NCBI GenBank assembly: GCA_958298945.1
Contig: OY282608.1
Coordinates: 75,440,806 to 75,504,805, forward strand
Origin: Atherix ibis
Lineage: Eukaryota > Arthropoda > Insecta > Diptera > Athericidae
DNA length: 64,000 nt
Direction of reading: 5' to 3'
Part shown: one piece after another, positions 34,301 to 45,198 of the stretch
How positions within the stretch are numbered: position 1 is the first letter of the stretch
Layout: each line of letters starts with the position of its first letter
Translations under genes and position numbers: made by a program
Notes under the pieces: generated by a model
What the model saw: the letters and a program-made list of their open reading frames with translations, nothing else
Database searches by the model: none
What the model was told of the DNA's origin: nothing

Positions 34301-35750
34301 GTTGGTTTGTTGGTATGTTGGTTTGTTGGTTTGTTGGTTTGTTGGTTTGTTGGTTTGTTGGTTTGTTGGTTTGTTGGTTTGTTGGTTTGTTGGTTTGTTG
34401 GTTTGTTGGTTTGTTCGTTTGTTGGCTTGTTGATTTGTTGGTTTGTTCGTTTGTTCGTTTGTTGGCTTGTTGGTTTGTTGGCTTGTTGGCTTGTTGGTTT
34501 GTTGGTTTGTTGGTTTGTTGGTTACTTGGTTCGTTGGTTTGTTGGTTTGTTTTGGTTTGTTGGTTTGTTTGTTTGTTGGTTTGGTCGTTTGTTGGCTTGT
34601 TGGTTACTTGGTTTGTTGGTTTGTTGGTTTGTTGGCTTGTTGGTTTATTGGTTTATTGGTTTGTTGGTTTGTTGGTTTGTTGGTTTGTTGGTTTGTTGGT
34701 TTGTTTGTTGGTTTGGTCGTTTGTTGGCTTGTTGGTTTATTGGCTTGTGGGTTTGTTGGTTTGTTGGCTTGTTGGTTTGTTCGTTTGTTGGTTTGTTGGT
34801 TTGTTGGTTTGTTGGTTTGTTCGTTTGTTGGTTTGTTGGTTACTTGATTTGTTGGTTTGTTGGTTTGTTGGCTTGTTGGTTTGTTGGTTTGTTGGTTTGT
34901 AGGTTTGTTTGTTTGTTGGTTTGTTTGTTTGTTGGTTTGTACGTTTGTTGGTTTGTTGGTTACTTGGTTTGTTGGTTTGTTCCTTTGTTCGTTTGTTCGT
35001 TTGTGGGTTTGTTTGTTTATTATTTTGTTCGTTTGTTGGTTTGTTGGTTCGTTGGTTTTGTTGGTTTGTTGGTTTGTTGGTTTGTTGGTTTGTTGGTTTG
35101 TTGGTTTGTTGGTTTGTTGGTTTGTTAATTTGTTGGTTTGTTGGTTTGTCGGTTTGTTGGTTTATTCGTTTGTTGGCTTTTTGGTTTGTTGGTTTGTTCG
35201 TTTGTTGGTTTGTTTGTTTGTTGGTTTGTTGGTTTGTTGGTTTGTTGGTTTGTTGGTTTTTTGGTTTGTTGGCTTGTTGGTTTGTTGGTTTGTTGGTTTG
35301 TTGGTTTGTTGGTTTGTTGGTTTGTTGGTTTGTTGGTTTGTTGGTTTGTTGGTTTGTTGGTTTGTTCGTTTGTTGGCTTGTTGATTTGTTGGTTTGTTAG
35401 TTTGTTCGTTTGTTGGCTTGTTGGTTTGTTGGCTTGTTGGCTTGTTGGTTTGTTGGTTTGTTGGTTTGTTGGTTACTTGGTTCGTTGGTTTGTTGGTTTG
35501 TTTTGGTTTGTTGGTTTGTTGGTTTGTTGGTTTGTTGGTTTGTTGGTTTGTTGGTTTGTTGGTTTGTTGGTTTGTTGGCTTGTTGGTTTGTTGGTTTGTT
35601 GGTTTGTAGGTTTGTTTGTTTGTTGGTTTGTTTGTTTGTTGGTTTGTACGTTTGTTGGTTAATTGGTTACTTGGTTTGTTGGTTTGTTCGTTTGTTCGTT
35701 TGTTCGTTTGTTGGTTTGTTTGTTTATTATTTTGTTCGTTTTTTGGTTTG
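30900..35750. repeat. About 2.4-2.5-kb tandem duplication, two copies
   Basis: Ordered markers at about 30900-33360 recur at about 33400-35750. Offsets are 2475-2483 bp over most of the length (31221/33704, 31584/34059, 31712/34187, 32374/34857, 32655/35138). They become 2459 and then about 2370 near the end, because copy 1 holds a longer plain run at about 33050-33200. Both copies end with a TTTATTATTTTGTTCG marker. Confidence 0.75.
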
Positions 35751-37439
35751 TTGGTTTGTTGGTTTTGTTGGTTTGTTGGTTTGTTGGTTTGTTGGTTTGT
35801 TGGTTTGTTGGTTTGTTGGTTTGCTGGTTTGTTGGTTTGTTAATTTGTTGGTTTGTCGGTTTGTTGGTTTATTCGTTTGTTGGTTTTTTGGTTTGTTGGT
35901 TTGTTCGTTTGTTGGTTTGTTTGTTTGTTGGTTTGTTGGTTTGTTGGTTTGTTGGTTTGCTGGTTTTTGGGTTTGTTGGCTTGTTGGTTTGTTGGTTTGT
36001 TGGTTTTTTGGATTGTTGATTTGTTGGCTTGTTAGTTTGTTGGTATGTTGGTTTGTTGGTTTGTTGGTTTGTTGGTTTCATGGTTTGTTGGTTTGTTGGT
36101 TTGTCGGTTTGTTGGTTTGTTTGTTTGTTGGTTTGTTGGTTTGTTGGCTTGTTGGTTTGTTGGCTTGTTGGCTTGTTGGTTTGTTGGTTTGTTGGTTTGT
36201 TGGTTTGTTGGTTTGTTGGTTTGTTGGTTTGTTGGTTTGTTGGTTTGTTGGTTTGTTGGTTTGTTGGTTTGTTGGTTTGTTGGTTTGTTGGTTTGTTGGT
36301 TTGTTGGTTTGCTGGCTTGTTGGTTTGTTGGCTTGTTGGCTTGTTGGTTTGTTGGTTTGTTGGTTTGTTGGTTTGTTGGTTTGTTGGTTTGTTGGTTTGT
36401 TGGTTTGTTAGTTTGTTGGTTTGTTGGTTTTTTGGTTTGTTGGTTTGTTGGTTTGTTGGTTTGTTGGTTTGTTGGTTTGTTGGTTTGTTGGTTTGTTGGT
36501 TTGTTGGTTTGTTGGTTTGTTGGTTTGTTGGTTTATTAGTTTGTTGGTTTGTTGGTTTGTTGGCTTGTTGGTTTGTTGGTTTGTTGGTTTGTTGATTTGT
36601 TGGTTTGTTGGTTTGTTGGTTTGTTGGTTTGTTGGTTTGTTGGTTTGTTGGTTTGTTGGTTTGTTGGTTTGTTGGTTTGTTGGTTTGTTGGTTTGTTGGT
36701 TTGTTGGTTTGTTGGCTTGTTGGCTTGTTGGTTTGTCGGCTTGTTGGTTTGTTGGCTTGTTGGCTCGTTGGTTTGTCGGTTTGCTGGTTTATTGGTTTGT
36801 TGGTTTGTTGGTTTGTTGGTTTGTTGGTTTGTTGGTTTGTTGGTTTGTTGGTCTGTTGGTTTGTTGGTTTGTTGGTTTGTTGGTTTGTTGGTTTGTTTGT
36901 TTGTTGGTTTGTTGGCTTGTTGGTTTTTTGGCCTGTTGGTTTGTTGGTTTTTTGGTTTGTTGGTTTGTTTGTTTGTTGGTTTGTTAGGTTGTTGGCTTGT
37001 TGGTTTTTTGGCTTGTTGGCTTATTCGTTTGTTGGTATGCTTGTTTGTTGGTTTGTTGGTTTGTTGGTTTGTTGGTTTGTTGGTTTGTTGGTTTGTTGGT
37101 TTGTTGGTTTGTTGGTTTGCTGGTTTGCTGGTTTGCTGGTTTGTTGGTTTGTTGGTTTGTTGGTTTGTTGGCTTGTTTGTTTGTTATCTTGTTGGCTTGT
37201 TGAATTGTTGGTTTGTTGGTTTGCTGGTTTGTTGGTTTGTTGGCTAGTGGCTTGTTGGTTTGTTGGTTTGTTGGTTTGTTGGTTTCTTTGTTTGTTGGTT
37301 TGGTCGTTTGTTGGCTTGTTGGTTTATTGGCTTGTTGTTTTGTTGGTTTGATGGCTTGTTGGTTTGTTCGTTTGTTGGTTTATTGGTTTGTTGGTTTATT
37401 GGTTTGTTCGTTTGTTGGTTTGTTGGTTACTTGATTTGT

Positions 37440-40400
37440 TGGTTTGTTGGTTTGTTGGCTTGTTGGTTTGTTGGTTTGTTGGTTTGTAGGTTTGTTTGTT
37501 TGTTGGTTTGTTTGTTTGTTGGTTTGTACGTTTGTTTGTTTGTTGGTTACTTGGTTTGTTGGTTTGTTCGTTTGTTGGTTTGTTCGTTTGTTGGTTTGTT
37601 GGTTTGTTGGTTTGTTCGTTTGTTGGTTTGTTGGTTTGTTGGTTTGTTGGTTTGTTGGTTTGTTGGTTTGCTGGTTTGTTGGTTTGTTTGTTTGTTCGTT
37701 TGTTGGCTTGTTGGTTTGTTGGCTTGTTAGCTTGTTGGTTTGTTGGTTTGTTGGGTTGTTGGTTACTTGGTTTGTTGGTTTGTTGGTTTGTTGGTTTGTT
37801 GATTTTTCGGTTTGTTGGTTTATTCGTTTGTTGGGTTTTTGGTTTGTTGGTTTGTTCGTTTGTTGGTTTGTTGGTTTGTTGGTTTGTTGGTTTGTTGGTT
37901 TGTTGGTTTGTTGGTTTGTTGGTTTGTTGGTTTTTTGGTTTGTTGGCTTGTTGGTTTGTTGGTTTGTTCGTTTGTTGGTTTGTTGGTTTGTTGGTTTGTT
38001 GGTTTGTTGGTTTGTTGGTTTGTTGGTTTGTTGGTTTGTTGGTTTGTTGGTTTGTTGGTTTGTTGGTTTGTTGGTTTGTTCGTTTGTTGGCTTGTTGATT
38101 TGTTGGTTTGTTCGTTTGTTGGCTTGTTGGTTTGTTGGCTTGTTGGCTTGTTGGTTTGTTGGTTTGTTGGTTTGTTGGTTACTTGGTTCATTGGTTTGTT
38201 GGTTTGTTTTGGTTTGTTGGTTTGTTTGTTTGTTGGTTTGGTCGTTTGTTGGCTTGTTGGTTACTTGGTTTGTTGGTTTGTTGGTTTGTTGGCTTGTTGG
38301 TTTATTGGTTTATTGGTTTGTTGGTTTGTTGGTTTGTTGGCTTGTTGGTTTGTTTGTTTGTTGGTTTGGTCGTTTGTTGGCTTGTTGGGTTATTGGCTTG
38401 TTGGTTTGTTGGTTTGTTGGCTTGTTGGTTTGTTCGTTTGTTGGTTTGTTGGTTTGTTGGTTTGTTGGTTTGTTTTTTGTTCGTTTGTTGGTTTGTTGGT
38501 TACTTGATTTGTTGGTTTGTTGGTTTGTTGGCTTGTTGGTTTGTTGGTTTGTTGGTTTGTAGGTTTGTTTGTTTGTTGGTTTGTTTGTTTGTTGGTTTGT
38601 ACGTTTGTTGGTTTGTTGGTTACTTGGTTTGTTGGTTTGTTCGTTTGTTTGTTTATTCGTTTGTTGGTTTGTTTGTTTATTATTTTGTTCGTTTGTTGGT
38701 TTGTTGGTTTGTTGGTTTTGTTGGTTTGTTGGTTTGTTGGTTTGTTGGTTTGTTGGTTTGTTGGTTTGTTGGTTTGTTGGTTTGTTAATTTGTTGGTTTG
38801 TTGGTTTGTCGGTTTGTTGGCTTATTCGTTTGTTGGTTTTTTGGTTTGTTGGTTAGATCGTTTGTTGGTTTGTTTGTTTGTTGGTTTGTTGTTTTGTTGG
38901 TTTGTTGGTTTGTTGGTTTTTTGGTTTGTTGGCTTGTTGGTTTGTTGGTTTGTTGGTTTGTTGGTTTGTTGGTTTGTTGGTTTGTTGGTTTGTTGGTTTG
39001 TTGGTTTGTTGGTTTGTTGGTTTGTTGGTTTGTTCGTTTGTTGGCTTGTTGATTTGTTGGTTTGTTAGTTTGTTCGTTTGTTGGCTTGTTGGTTTGTTGG
39101 CTTGTTGGCTTGTTGGATTGTTGGTTTGTTGGTTTGTTGGTTACTTGGTTCGTTGGTTTGTTGGTTTGTTTTGGTTTGTTGGTTTGTTGGTTTGTTGGTT
39201 TGTTGGTTTGTTGGTTTGTTGGTTTATTGGTTTGTTGGTTTGTTGGTTTGTTGGTTTGTTGGTTTGTTGGTTTGTTGGTTTGTTGGTTTGGTGGTTTGTT
39301 GGTTTGTTGGTTTGTTCTTTTGTTGGTTTTTTAGTTTGTTTGTTTGTTGGTTTGTTGGTTTGTTGGTTTGTTGGTTTGTGGGTTTGTTGGTTTGTTGGTT
39401 TTTTGATTTGTTGGCTTGTTGGTTTGTTGGTTTGTTGGTTTGTTGATTTGTTGGTTTGTTGGTTTGTTGGTTTGTTGGTTTGTTGGTTTTTTGGTTTGTT
39501 GGTTTGTTGGTTTGGTAGTTTGTTGGTTTGTTGGTTTGTTGGCTTGTTGGTTTGTTGGTTTGTTGGTTTGTTGGTTTGTTGGTTTGTTGGTTTGTTGGTT
39601 TGTTGGTTTGTTGGTTTGTTGGTTTGTTAGTTTGTTGGTTTGTTGTTTTGTTGGTTTGTTGGTTTGTTGGTTTGTTGGTTTGTTGGTTTGTTGGTTTGTT
39701 GGTTTGTTGGTTTGTTGGTTTGTTGGTTTGTTGGTTTGTTGGTTTGTTGGTTTGTTGGTTTGTTGGTTTGTTGGTTTGTTGGTTTGTTGGTTTGTTGGTT
39801 TGTTGGTTTGTTGGTTTGTTGGTTTGTTGGCTTGTTGGTTTGTTGGCTTGCTGGCTTGTGGGTTTGTTTTTTTGTTGGTTTGTTGGTTTGTTGGTTTGTT
39901 GGTTTGTTGGTTTGTTGGTTTGTTGGTTTGTTTGTTTGTTGGTTTGTTGGTTTGTTGGTTTGTTGGTTTGTTGGTTTGTTGGTTTGTTGGCTTGTTGGTT
40001 TGTTGGTTTGTTGGTTTGTTGGTTTGTTGGTTTGTTGGTTTGTTGGTTTGTTGGTTTGTTGGTTTGTTGGTTTGTTGGTTTGTTGGTTTGTTGGTTTGTT
40101 GGTTTGTTGGTTTGTTGGTTTGTTGGTTTGTTGGTTTGTTGGTTTGTTGGTTTGTTGGTTTGTTGGTTTGTTGGCTTGTTGGTTTGTCGGCTTGTTTGTT
40201 TGTTGGCTTGTTGGCTTGTTGGTTTGTCGGTTTGTTGGTTTGTTGGTTTGTTGGTTTGTAGGTTTGTTTGTTTGTTGGTTTGTTTGTTTGTTGGTTTGTA
40301 CGTTTGTTTGTTTGTTGGTTACTTGGTTTGTTGGTTTGTTCGTTTGTTGGTTTGTTCGTTTGTTGGTTTGTTGGTTTGTTGGTTTGTTCGTTTGTTGGTT

Positions 40401-43400
40401 TGTTGATTTGTTGGTTTGTTCGTTTGTTCGTTTGTTGGCTTGTTGGTTTGTTGGCTTGTTAGCTTGTTGGTTTGTTGGTTTGTTGGGTTGTTGGTTACCT
40501 GGTTTGTTGGTTTGTTGGTTTGTTGGTTTGTTGGTTTGTTGTTTTGCTGGTTTGTTGGTTTGTTTGTTTGTTCGTTTGTTGGCTTGTTGGTTTGTTGGCT
40601 TGTTAGCTTGTTGGTTTGTTGGTTTGTTGGGTTGTTGGTTACTTGGTTTGTTGGTTTGTTGGTTTGTTGGTTTGTTGATTTTTCTGTTTGTTGGTTTATT
40701 CGTTTGTTGGGTTTTTGGTTTGTTGGTTTGTTCGTTTGTTGGTTTGTTGGTTTGTTGGTTTGTTGGTTTGTTGGTTTGTTGGTTTGTTGGTTTTTTGGTT
40801 TGTTGGCTTGTTGGTTTGTTGGTTTGTTGGTTTGTTGGTTTGTTGGTTTGTTGGTTTGTTGGTTTGTTGGTTTGTTGGTTTGTTGGTTTGTTTGTTTGTT
40901 GGTTTGTTGGTTTGTTGGTTTGTTGGTTTGTTCGTTTGTTGGCTTGTTGATTTGTTGGTTTGTTCGTTTGTTGGCTTGTTTGTTTGTTGGCCTGTTGGCT
41001 TGTTGGTTTGTTGGTTTGTTGGTTTGTTGGTTCCTTGGTTCGTTGGTTTGTTGGTTTGTTTTGGTTTGTTGGTTTGTTTGTTTGTTGGTTTGGTCGTTTG
41101 TTGGCTTGTTGGTTACTTGGTTTGTTGGTTTGTTGGTTTGTTGGCTTGTTGGTTTATTGGTTTATTGGTTTGTTGGTTTGTTGGTTTGTTGGTTTGTTGG
41201 TTTGTTTGTTTGTTGGTTTGGTCGTTTGTTGGCTTGTTGGTTTATTGGCTTGTTGGTTTGTTGGTTTGTTGGCTTGTTGGTTTGTTCGTTTGTTGGTTTG
41301 TTGGTTTGTTGGTTTGTTGGTTTGTTTTTTGTTCGTTTGTTGGTTTGTTGGTTACTTGATTTGTCTGTTTGTTGGTTTGTTGGCTTGTTGGTTTGTTGGT
41401 TTGTTGGTTTGTAGGTTTGTTTGTTTGTTGGTTTGTTTGTTTGTTGGTTTGTACGTTTGTTGGTTTGTTGGTTACTTTGTTTGTTGGTTTGTTCGTTTGT
41501 TCGTTTGTTCGTTTGTTGGTTTGTTTGTTTATTATTTTGTTCGTTTGTTGGTTTGTTGGTTTGTTGGTTTTGTTGGTTTGTTGGTTTGTTAATTTGTTGG
41601 TTTGTTGGTTTGTCGGTTTGTTGGCTTATTCGTTTGTTGGTTTTTTGGTTTGTTGGTTTGTTCGTTTGTTGGTTTGTTTGTTTGTTGGTTTGTTGTTTTG
41701 TTGGTTTGTTGGTTTTTTGGTTTGTTGGCTTGTTGGTTTGTTGGTTTGTTGGTTTGTTGGTTTGTTGGTTTGTTGGTTTGTTGGTTTGTTGGTTTGTTGG
41801 TTTGTTCGTTTGTTGGCTTGTTGATTTGTTGGTTTGTTAGTTTGTTCGTTTGTTGGCTTGTTGGTTTGTTGGCTTGTTGGCTTGTTGGTTTGTTGGTTTG
41901 TTGGTTTGTTGGTTACTTGGTTCGTTGGTTTGTTGGTTTGTTTTGGTTTGTTGGTTTGTTGGTTTGTTGGTTTGTTGGTTTGTTGGTTTGTTGGTTTGTT
42001 GGTTTGTTGGTTTATTGGTTTGTTGGTTTGTTGGTTTGTTGGTTTGTTGGTTTGTTGGTTTGTTGGTTTGTTGGTTTGTTGGTTTGGTGGTTTGTTGGTT
42101 TGTTGGTTTGTTCTTTTGTTGGTTTTTTAGTTTGTTTGTTTGTTGGTTTGTTGGTTTGTTGGTTTGTTGGTTTGTTGGTTTGTTGGTTTGTGGGTTTGTT
42201 GGTTTGTTGGTTTGTTGGTTTGTTGGTTTGTTGGTTTGTTGGTTTGTTGGTTTGTTGGTTTGTTGGTTTGTTGGTTTGTTGGTTTGTTGGTTTGTTGGCT
42301 TGTTGGTTTGTCGGCTTGTTTGTTTGTTGGCTTGTTGGCTTGTTGGTTTGTCGGTTTGTTGGTTTGTTGGTTTGTTGGTTTGTAGGTTTGTTTGTTTGTT
42401 GGTTTGTTTGTTTGTTGGTTTGTACGTTTGTTTGTTTGTTGGTTACTTGGTTTGTTGGTTTGTTCGTTTGTTGGTTTGTTCGTTTGTTGGTTTGTTGGTT
42501 TGTTGGTTTGTTCGTTTGTTGGTTTGTTGATTTGTTGGTTTGTTCGTTTGTTCGTTTGTTGGCTTGTTGGTTTGTTGGCTTGTTAGCTTGTTGGTTTGTT
42601 GGTTTGTTGGGTTGTTGGTTACCTGGTTTGTTGGTTTGTTGGTTTGTTGGTTTGTTGGTTTGTTGTTTTGCTGGTTTGTTGGTTGGTTTGTTTGTTCGTT
42701 TGTTGGCTTGTTGGTTTGTTGGCTTGTTAGCTTGTTGGTTTGTGGGTTTGTTGGGTTGTTGGTTACTTGGTTTGTTGGTTTGTTGGTTTGTTGGTTTGTT
42801 GATTTTTCTGTTTGTTGGTTTATTTGTTTGTTGGGTTTTTGGTTTGTTGGTTTGTTCGTTTGTTGGTTTGTTGGTTTGTTGGTTTGTTGGTTTGTTGGTT
42901 TGTTGGTTTGTTGGTTTGTTGGTTTTTTGGTTTGTTGGCTTGTTGGTTTGTTGGTTTGTTGGTTTGTTGGTTTGTTGGTTTGTTGGTTTGTTGGTTTGTT
43001 GGTTTGTTGGTTTGTTGGTTTGTTGGTTTGTTGGTTTGTTGGTTTGTTGGTTTGTTGGTTTGTTCGTTTGTTGGCTTGTTGATTTGTTGGTTTGTTCGTT
43101 TGTTGGCTTGTTGGTTTGTTGGCCTGTTGGCTTGTTGGTTTGTTGGTTTGTTGGTTTGTTGGTTACTTGGTTCGTTGGTTTGTTGGTTTGTTTTGGTTTG
43201 TTGGTTTGTTTGTTTGTTGGTTTGGTCGTTTGTTGGCTTGTTGGTTACTTGGTTTGTTGGTTTGTTGGTTTGTTGGCTTGTTGGTTTATTGGTTTATTGG
43301 TTTGTTGGTTTGTTGGTTTGTTGGTTTGTTGGTTTGTTTGTTTGTTGGTTTGGTCGTTTGTTGGCTTGTTGGTTTATTGGCTTGTTGGTTTGTTGGTTTG

Positions 43401-44500
43401 TTGGCTTGTTGGTTTGTTCGTTTGTTGGTTTGTTGGTTTGTTGGTTTGTTGGTTTGTTTTTTGTTCGTTTGTTGGTTTGTTGGTTACTTGATTTGTCGGT
43501 TTGTTGGTTTGTTGGCTTGTTGGTTTGTTGGTTTGTTGGTTTGTAGGTTTGTTTGTTTGTTGGTTTGTTTGTTTGTTGGTTTGTACGTTTGTTGGTTTGT
43601 TGGTTACTTTGTTTGTTGGTTTGTTCGTTTGTTCGTTTGTTCGTTTGTTGGTTTGTTTGTTTATTATTTTGTTCGTTTGTTGGTTTGTTGGTTTGTTGGT
43701 TTTGTTGGTTTGTTGGTTTGTTGGTTTGTTGGTTTGTTGGTTTGTTGGTTTGTTGGTTTGTTGGTTTGTTGGTTTGTTAATTTGTTGGTTTGTTGGTTTG
43801 TCGGTTTGTTGGCTTATTCGTTTGTTGGTTTTTTGGTTTGTTGGTTTGTTCGTTTGTTGGTTTGTTTGTTTGTTGGTTTGTTGTTTTGTTGGTTTGTTGG
43901 TTTGTTGGTTTTTTGGTTTGTTGGCTTGTTGGTTTGTTGGTTTGTTGGTTTGTTGGTTTGTTGGTTTGTTGGTTTGTTGGTTTGTTGGTTTGTTGGTTTG
44001 TTGGTTTGTTGGTTTGTTCGTTTGTTGGCTTGTTGATTTGTTGGTTTGTTAGTTTGTTCGTTTGTTGGTTTGTTGGTTTGTTGGCTTGTTGGCTTGTTGG
44101 TTTGTTGGTTTGTTGGTTTGTTGGTTACTTGGTTCGTTGGTTTGTTGGTTTGTTTTGGTTTGTTGGTTTGTTGGTTTGTTGGTTTGTTGGTTTGTTGGTT
44201 TGTTGGTTTGTTGGTTTATTGGTTTGTTGGTTTGTTGGTTTGTTGGTTTGTTGGTTTGTTGGTTTGTTGGTTTGTTGGTTTGTTGGTTTGGTGGTTTGTT
44301 GTTTTGTTGGTTTGTTCTTTTGTTGGTTTTTTAGTTTGTTTGTTTGTTGGTTTGTTGGTTTGTTGGTTTGTTGGTTTGTTGGTTTGTTGGTTTGTGGGTT
44401 TGTTGGTTTGTTGGTTTTTTGATTTGTTGGCTTGTTGGTTTGTTGGTTTGTTGGTTTGTTGATTTGTTGGTTTGTTGGTTTGTTGGTTTGTTGGTTTGTT
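37440..44500. repeat. Three-copy higher-order repeat, 2.1-2.8 kb period
   Basis: Three successive copies lie at about 37440-40200, 40200-42330 and 42330-44500. Anchors between copies 2 and 3 include 40268/42392, 40416/42540, 40688/42812 (offset 2124) and 41369/43501 (2132). Anchors between copies 1 and 2 include 38108/40960 and 38517/41369 (2852). Copy 1 is longer because of extra plain units. The tail of copy 1 (about 39170-39870, ending GGCTTGCTGGCTTGTGGG) is also found at about 44150-44890, just left of the retrotransposon. Confidence 0.75.
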
Positions 44501-44929
44501 GGTTTTTTGGTTTGTTGGTTTGTTGGTTTGGTAGTTTGTTGGTTTGTTGGTTTGTTGGCTTGTTGGTTTGTTGGTTTGTTGGTTTGTTGGTTTGTTGGTT
44601 TGTTGGTTTGTTGGTTTGTTGGTTTGTTGGTTTGTTGGTTTGTTGGTTTGTTGGTTTGTTGGTTTGTTGGTTTGTTGGTTTGTTGGTTTGTTGGTTTGTT
44701 GGTTTGTTGGTTTGTTGGTTTGTTGGTTTGTTGGTTTGTTGGTTTGTTGGTTTGTTGGTTTGTTGGTTTGTTGGTTTGTTGGTTTGTTGGTTTGTTGGTT
44801 GGTTGGTTTGTTGGTTTGTTGGTTTGTTGGTTTGTTGGTTTGTTGGTTTGTTGGCTTGTTGGTTTGTTGGCTTGCTGGCTTGTGGGTTTGTTTGTTTGTT
44901 GGTTTGTTGGTTTGTTGGTTTGTTGGTTT

Positions 44930-44933
44930 GTTG
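44930..44933 (+). repeat. Left target-site duplication, GTTG
   Basis: GTTG directly precedes the left LTR and matches the GTTG at 50565-50568 after the right LTR. A 4-bp duplication is within the range known for Ty3/Gypsy elements. Inside an 8-bp satellite the match would arise by chance about one time in eight. Confidence 0.7.
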
Positions 44934-44956
44934 TGTAACGCAACTATTGCACTGGA

Positions 44957-44964
44957 TATAAATA
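44957..44964 (+). promoter_or_regulatory. TATA-like box in left LTR
   Basis: TATAAATA, 23 bp inside the LTR. It overlaps an AATAAA at 44961-44966. This is the likely core promoter for the element's transcript. The right LTR keeps the TATA-like box but has AATAAT in place of AATAAA. Confidence 0.6.
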
Positions 44965-44994
44965 AAACCCTTTATCCAAGCTGTAACTCTTTCT

Positions 44995-45011
44995 TGATAA
45001 TTTGATTATCA
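44995..45011 (+). other. Inverted repeat 1 in left LTR
   Basis: TGATAATTTGATTATCA: 6-bp perfect arms with a 5-nt loop. It is identical in the right LTR at 50379-50395. It is the first of three consecutive potential RNA hairpins downstream of the TATA-like box. Confidence 0.65.
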
Positions 45012-45039
45012 CTCAAAATACCCTCTCAGACTTTTGAGT
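45011..45039 (+). other. Inverted repeat 2 in left LTR
   Basis: ACTCAAAA at 45011-45018 pairs perfectly with TTTTGAGT at 45032-45039 across a 13-nt loop. It shares its first base with inverted repeat 1. It is conserved in the right LTR at 50395-50423. Confidence 0.65.
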
Positions 45040-45054
45040 CAAGAGAGAGAGAGG

Positions 45055-45127
45055 CTAGCCGCTGTGGTAAAAGTGTGATACTAATCGGTCAGGTTGAAAC
45101 TCTTATATCGGCAGGGACAGCGGCTAG
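45055..45127 (+). other. Inverted repeat 3 in left LTR, 11-bp GC-rich stem
   Basis: CTAGCCGCTGT at 45055-45065 is the exact reverse complement of ACAGCGGCTAG at 45117-45127, with a 51-nt loop, and is followed by a run of six T. It is unchanged in the right LTR (50439-50511). In the transcript this would form a strong stem in R/U5. A role in polyadenylation, packaging or reverse transcription is inference. Confidence 0.7.
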
Positions 45128-45180
45128 TTTTTTCGTGGGTTTATTAAAATATAGTAGTATAAATTGGTGAATGGATAATA

Positions 45181-45198
45181 TTTTCAGAAGTGGGATAG
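45181..45198 (+). other. Primer binding site candidate, tRNA-Leu type, shifted
   Basis: TTTTCAGAAGTGGGATAG abuts the left LTR. The core TCAGAAGTGGGAT matches the complement of the 3' part of an animal tRNA-Leu, but the bases complementary to the tRNA CCA end are missing. The primer would therefore pair a few nucleotides inside the tRNA end. From memory, mdg3-like elements show this arrangement. The tRNA identity is an inference. Confidence 0.55.

Larger units (their letters stand above)
1..44933. repeat. Left 8-bp satellite array (GGTTTGTT)n, with variant units
   Basis: This stretch is a near-continuous head-to-tail array of the 8-bp unit GGTTTGTT (AACAAACC on the minus strand), starting before the window. 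The plus strand is almost all G and T, with A and C only at variant positions. Common variant units are GGCTTGTT, CGTTTGTT, TGTTTGTT, GATTTGTT, AGTTTGTT, GGTTTATT, GGTTTGCT, GGTCTGTT, GGTATGTT, GGTTACTT, GGTTTTTT and GGTTTGTA. Occasional register slips occur, such as a 7-bp unit near 290 and T-runs near 805. No unit carries a stop codon in any frame, so the long open frames here (periodic Leu-Val-Cys-Trp-Phe-Val-Gly-Leu forward, Asn-Lys-Pro-Thr-Asn-Gln-Gln-Thr reverse) are not genes. I found no non-satellite island in this interval. Centromeric, pericentromeric or subtelomeric location is inference only. Confidence 0.97.
44934..45180 (+). repeat. Left (5') long terminal repeat, 247 bp
   Basis: Starts TGTAACGCAAC and ends GGTGAATGGATAATA, where similarity to the right copy at 50318-50564 stops at both edges. 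Seven substitutions and no net length change separate the two. The TATA-like box lies only 23 bp into the LTR, so U3 is very short. A canonical CA end is absent (the end is TA), which is unusual for Gypsy LTRs. The following bases are the primer-binding-site candidate. Confidence 0.9.

Noticed and set aside
1..44933. Telomere repeat
   Set aside because: The G/T-rich strand bias recalls telomeric DNA, but GGTTTGTT is not a known telomerase repeat to me and the array contains complex higher-order duplications and an LTR insertion. No chromosome end is visible.
1..44933. CRISPR array
   Set aside because: Repeats are 8 bp with no unique spacers, and the embedded element is a eukaryotic retrotransposon.
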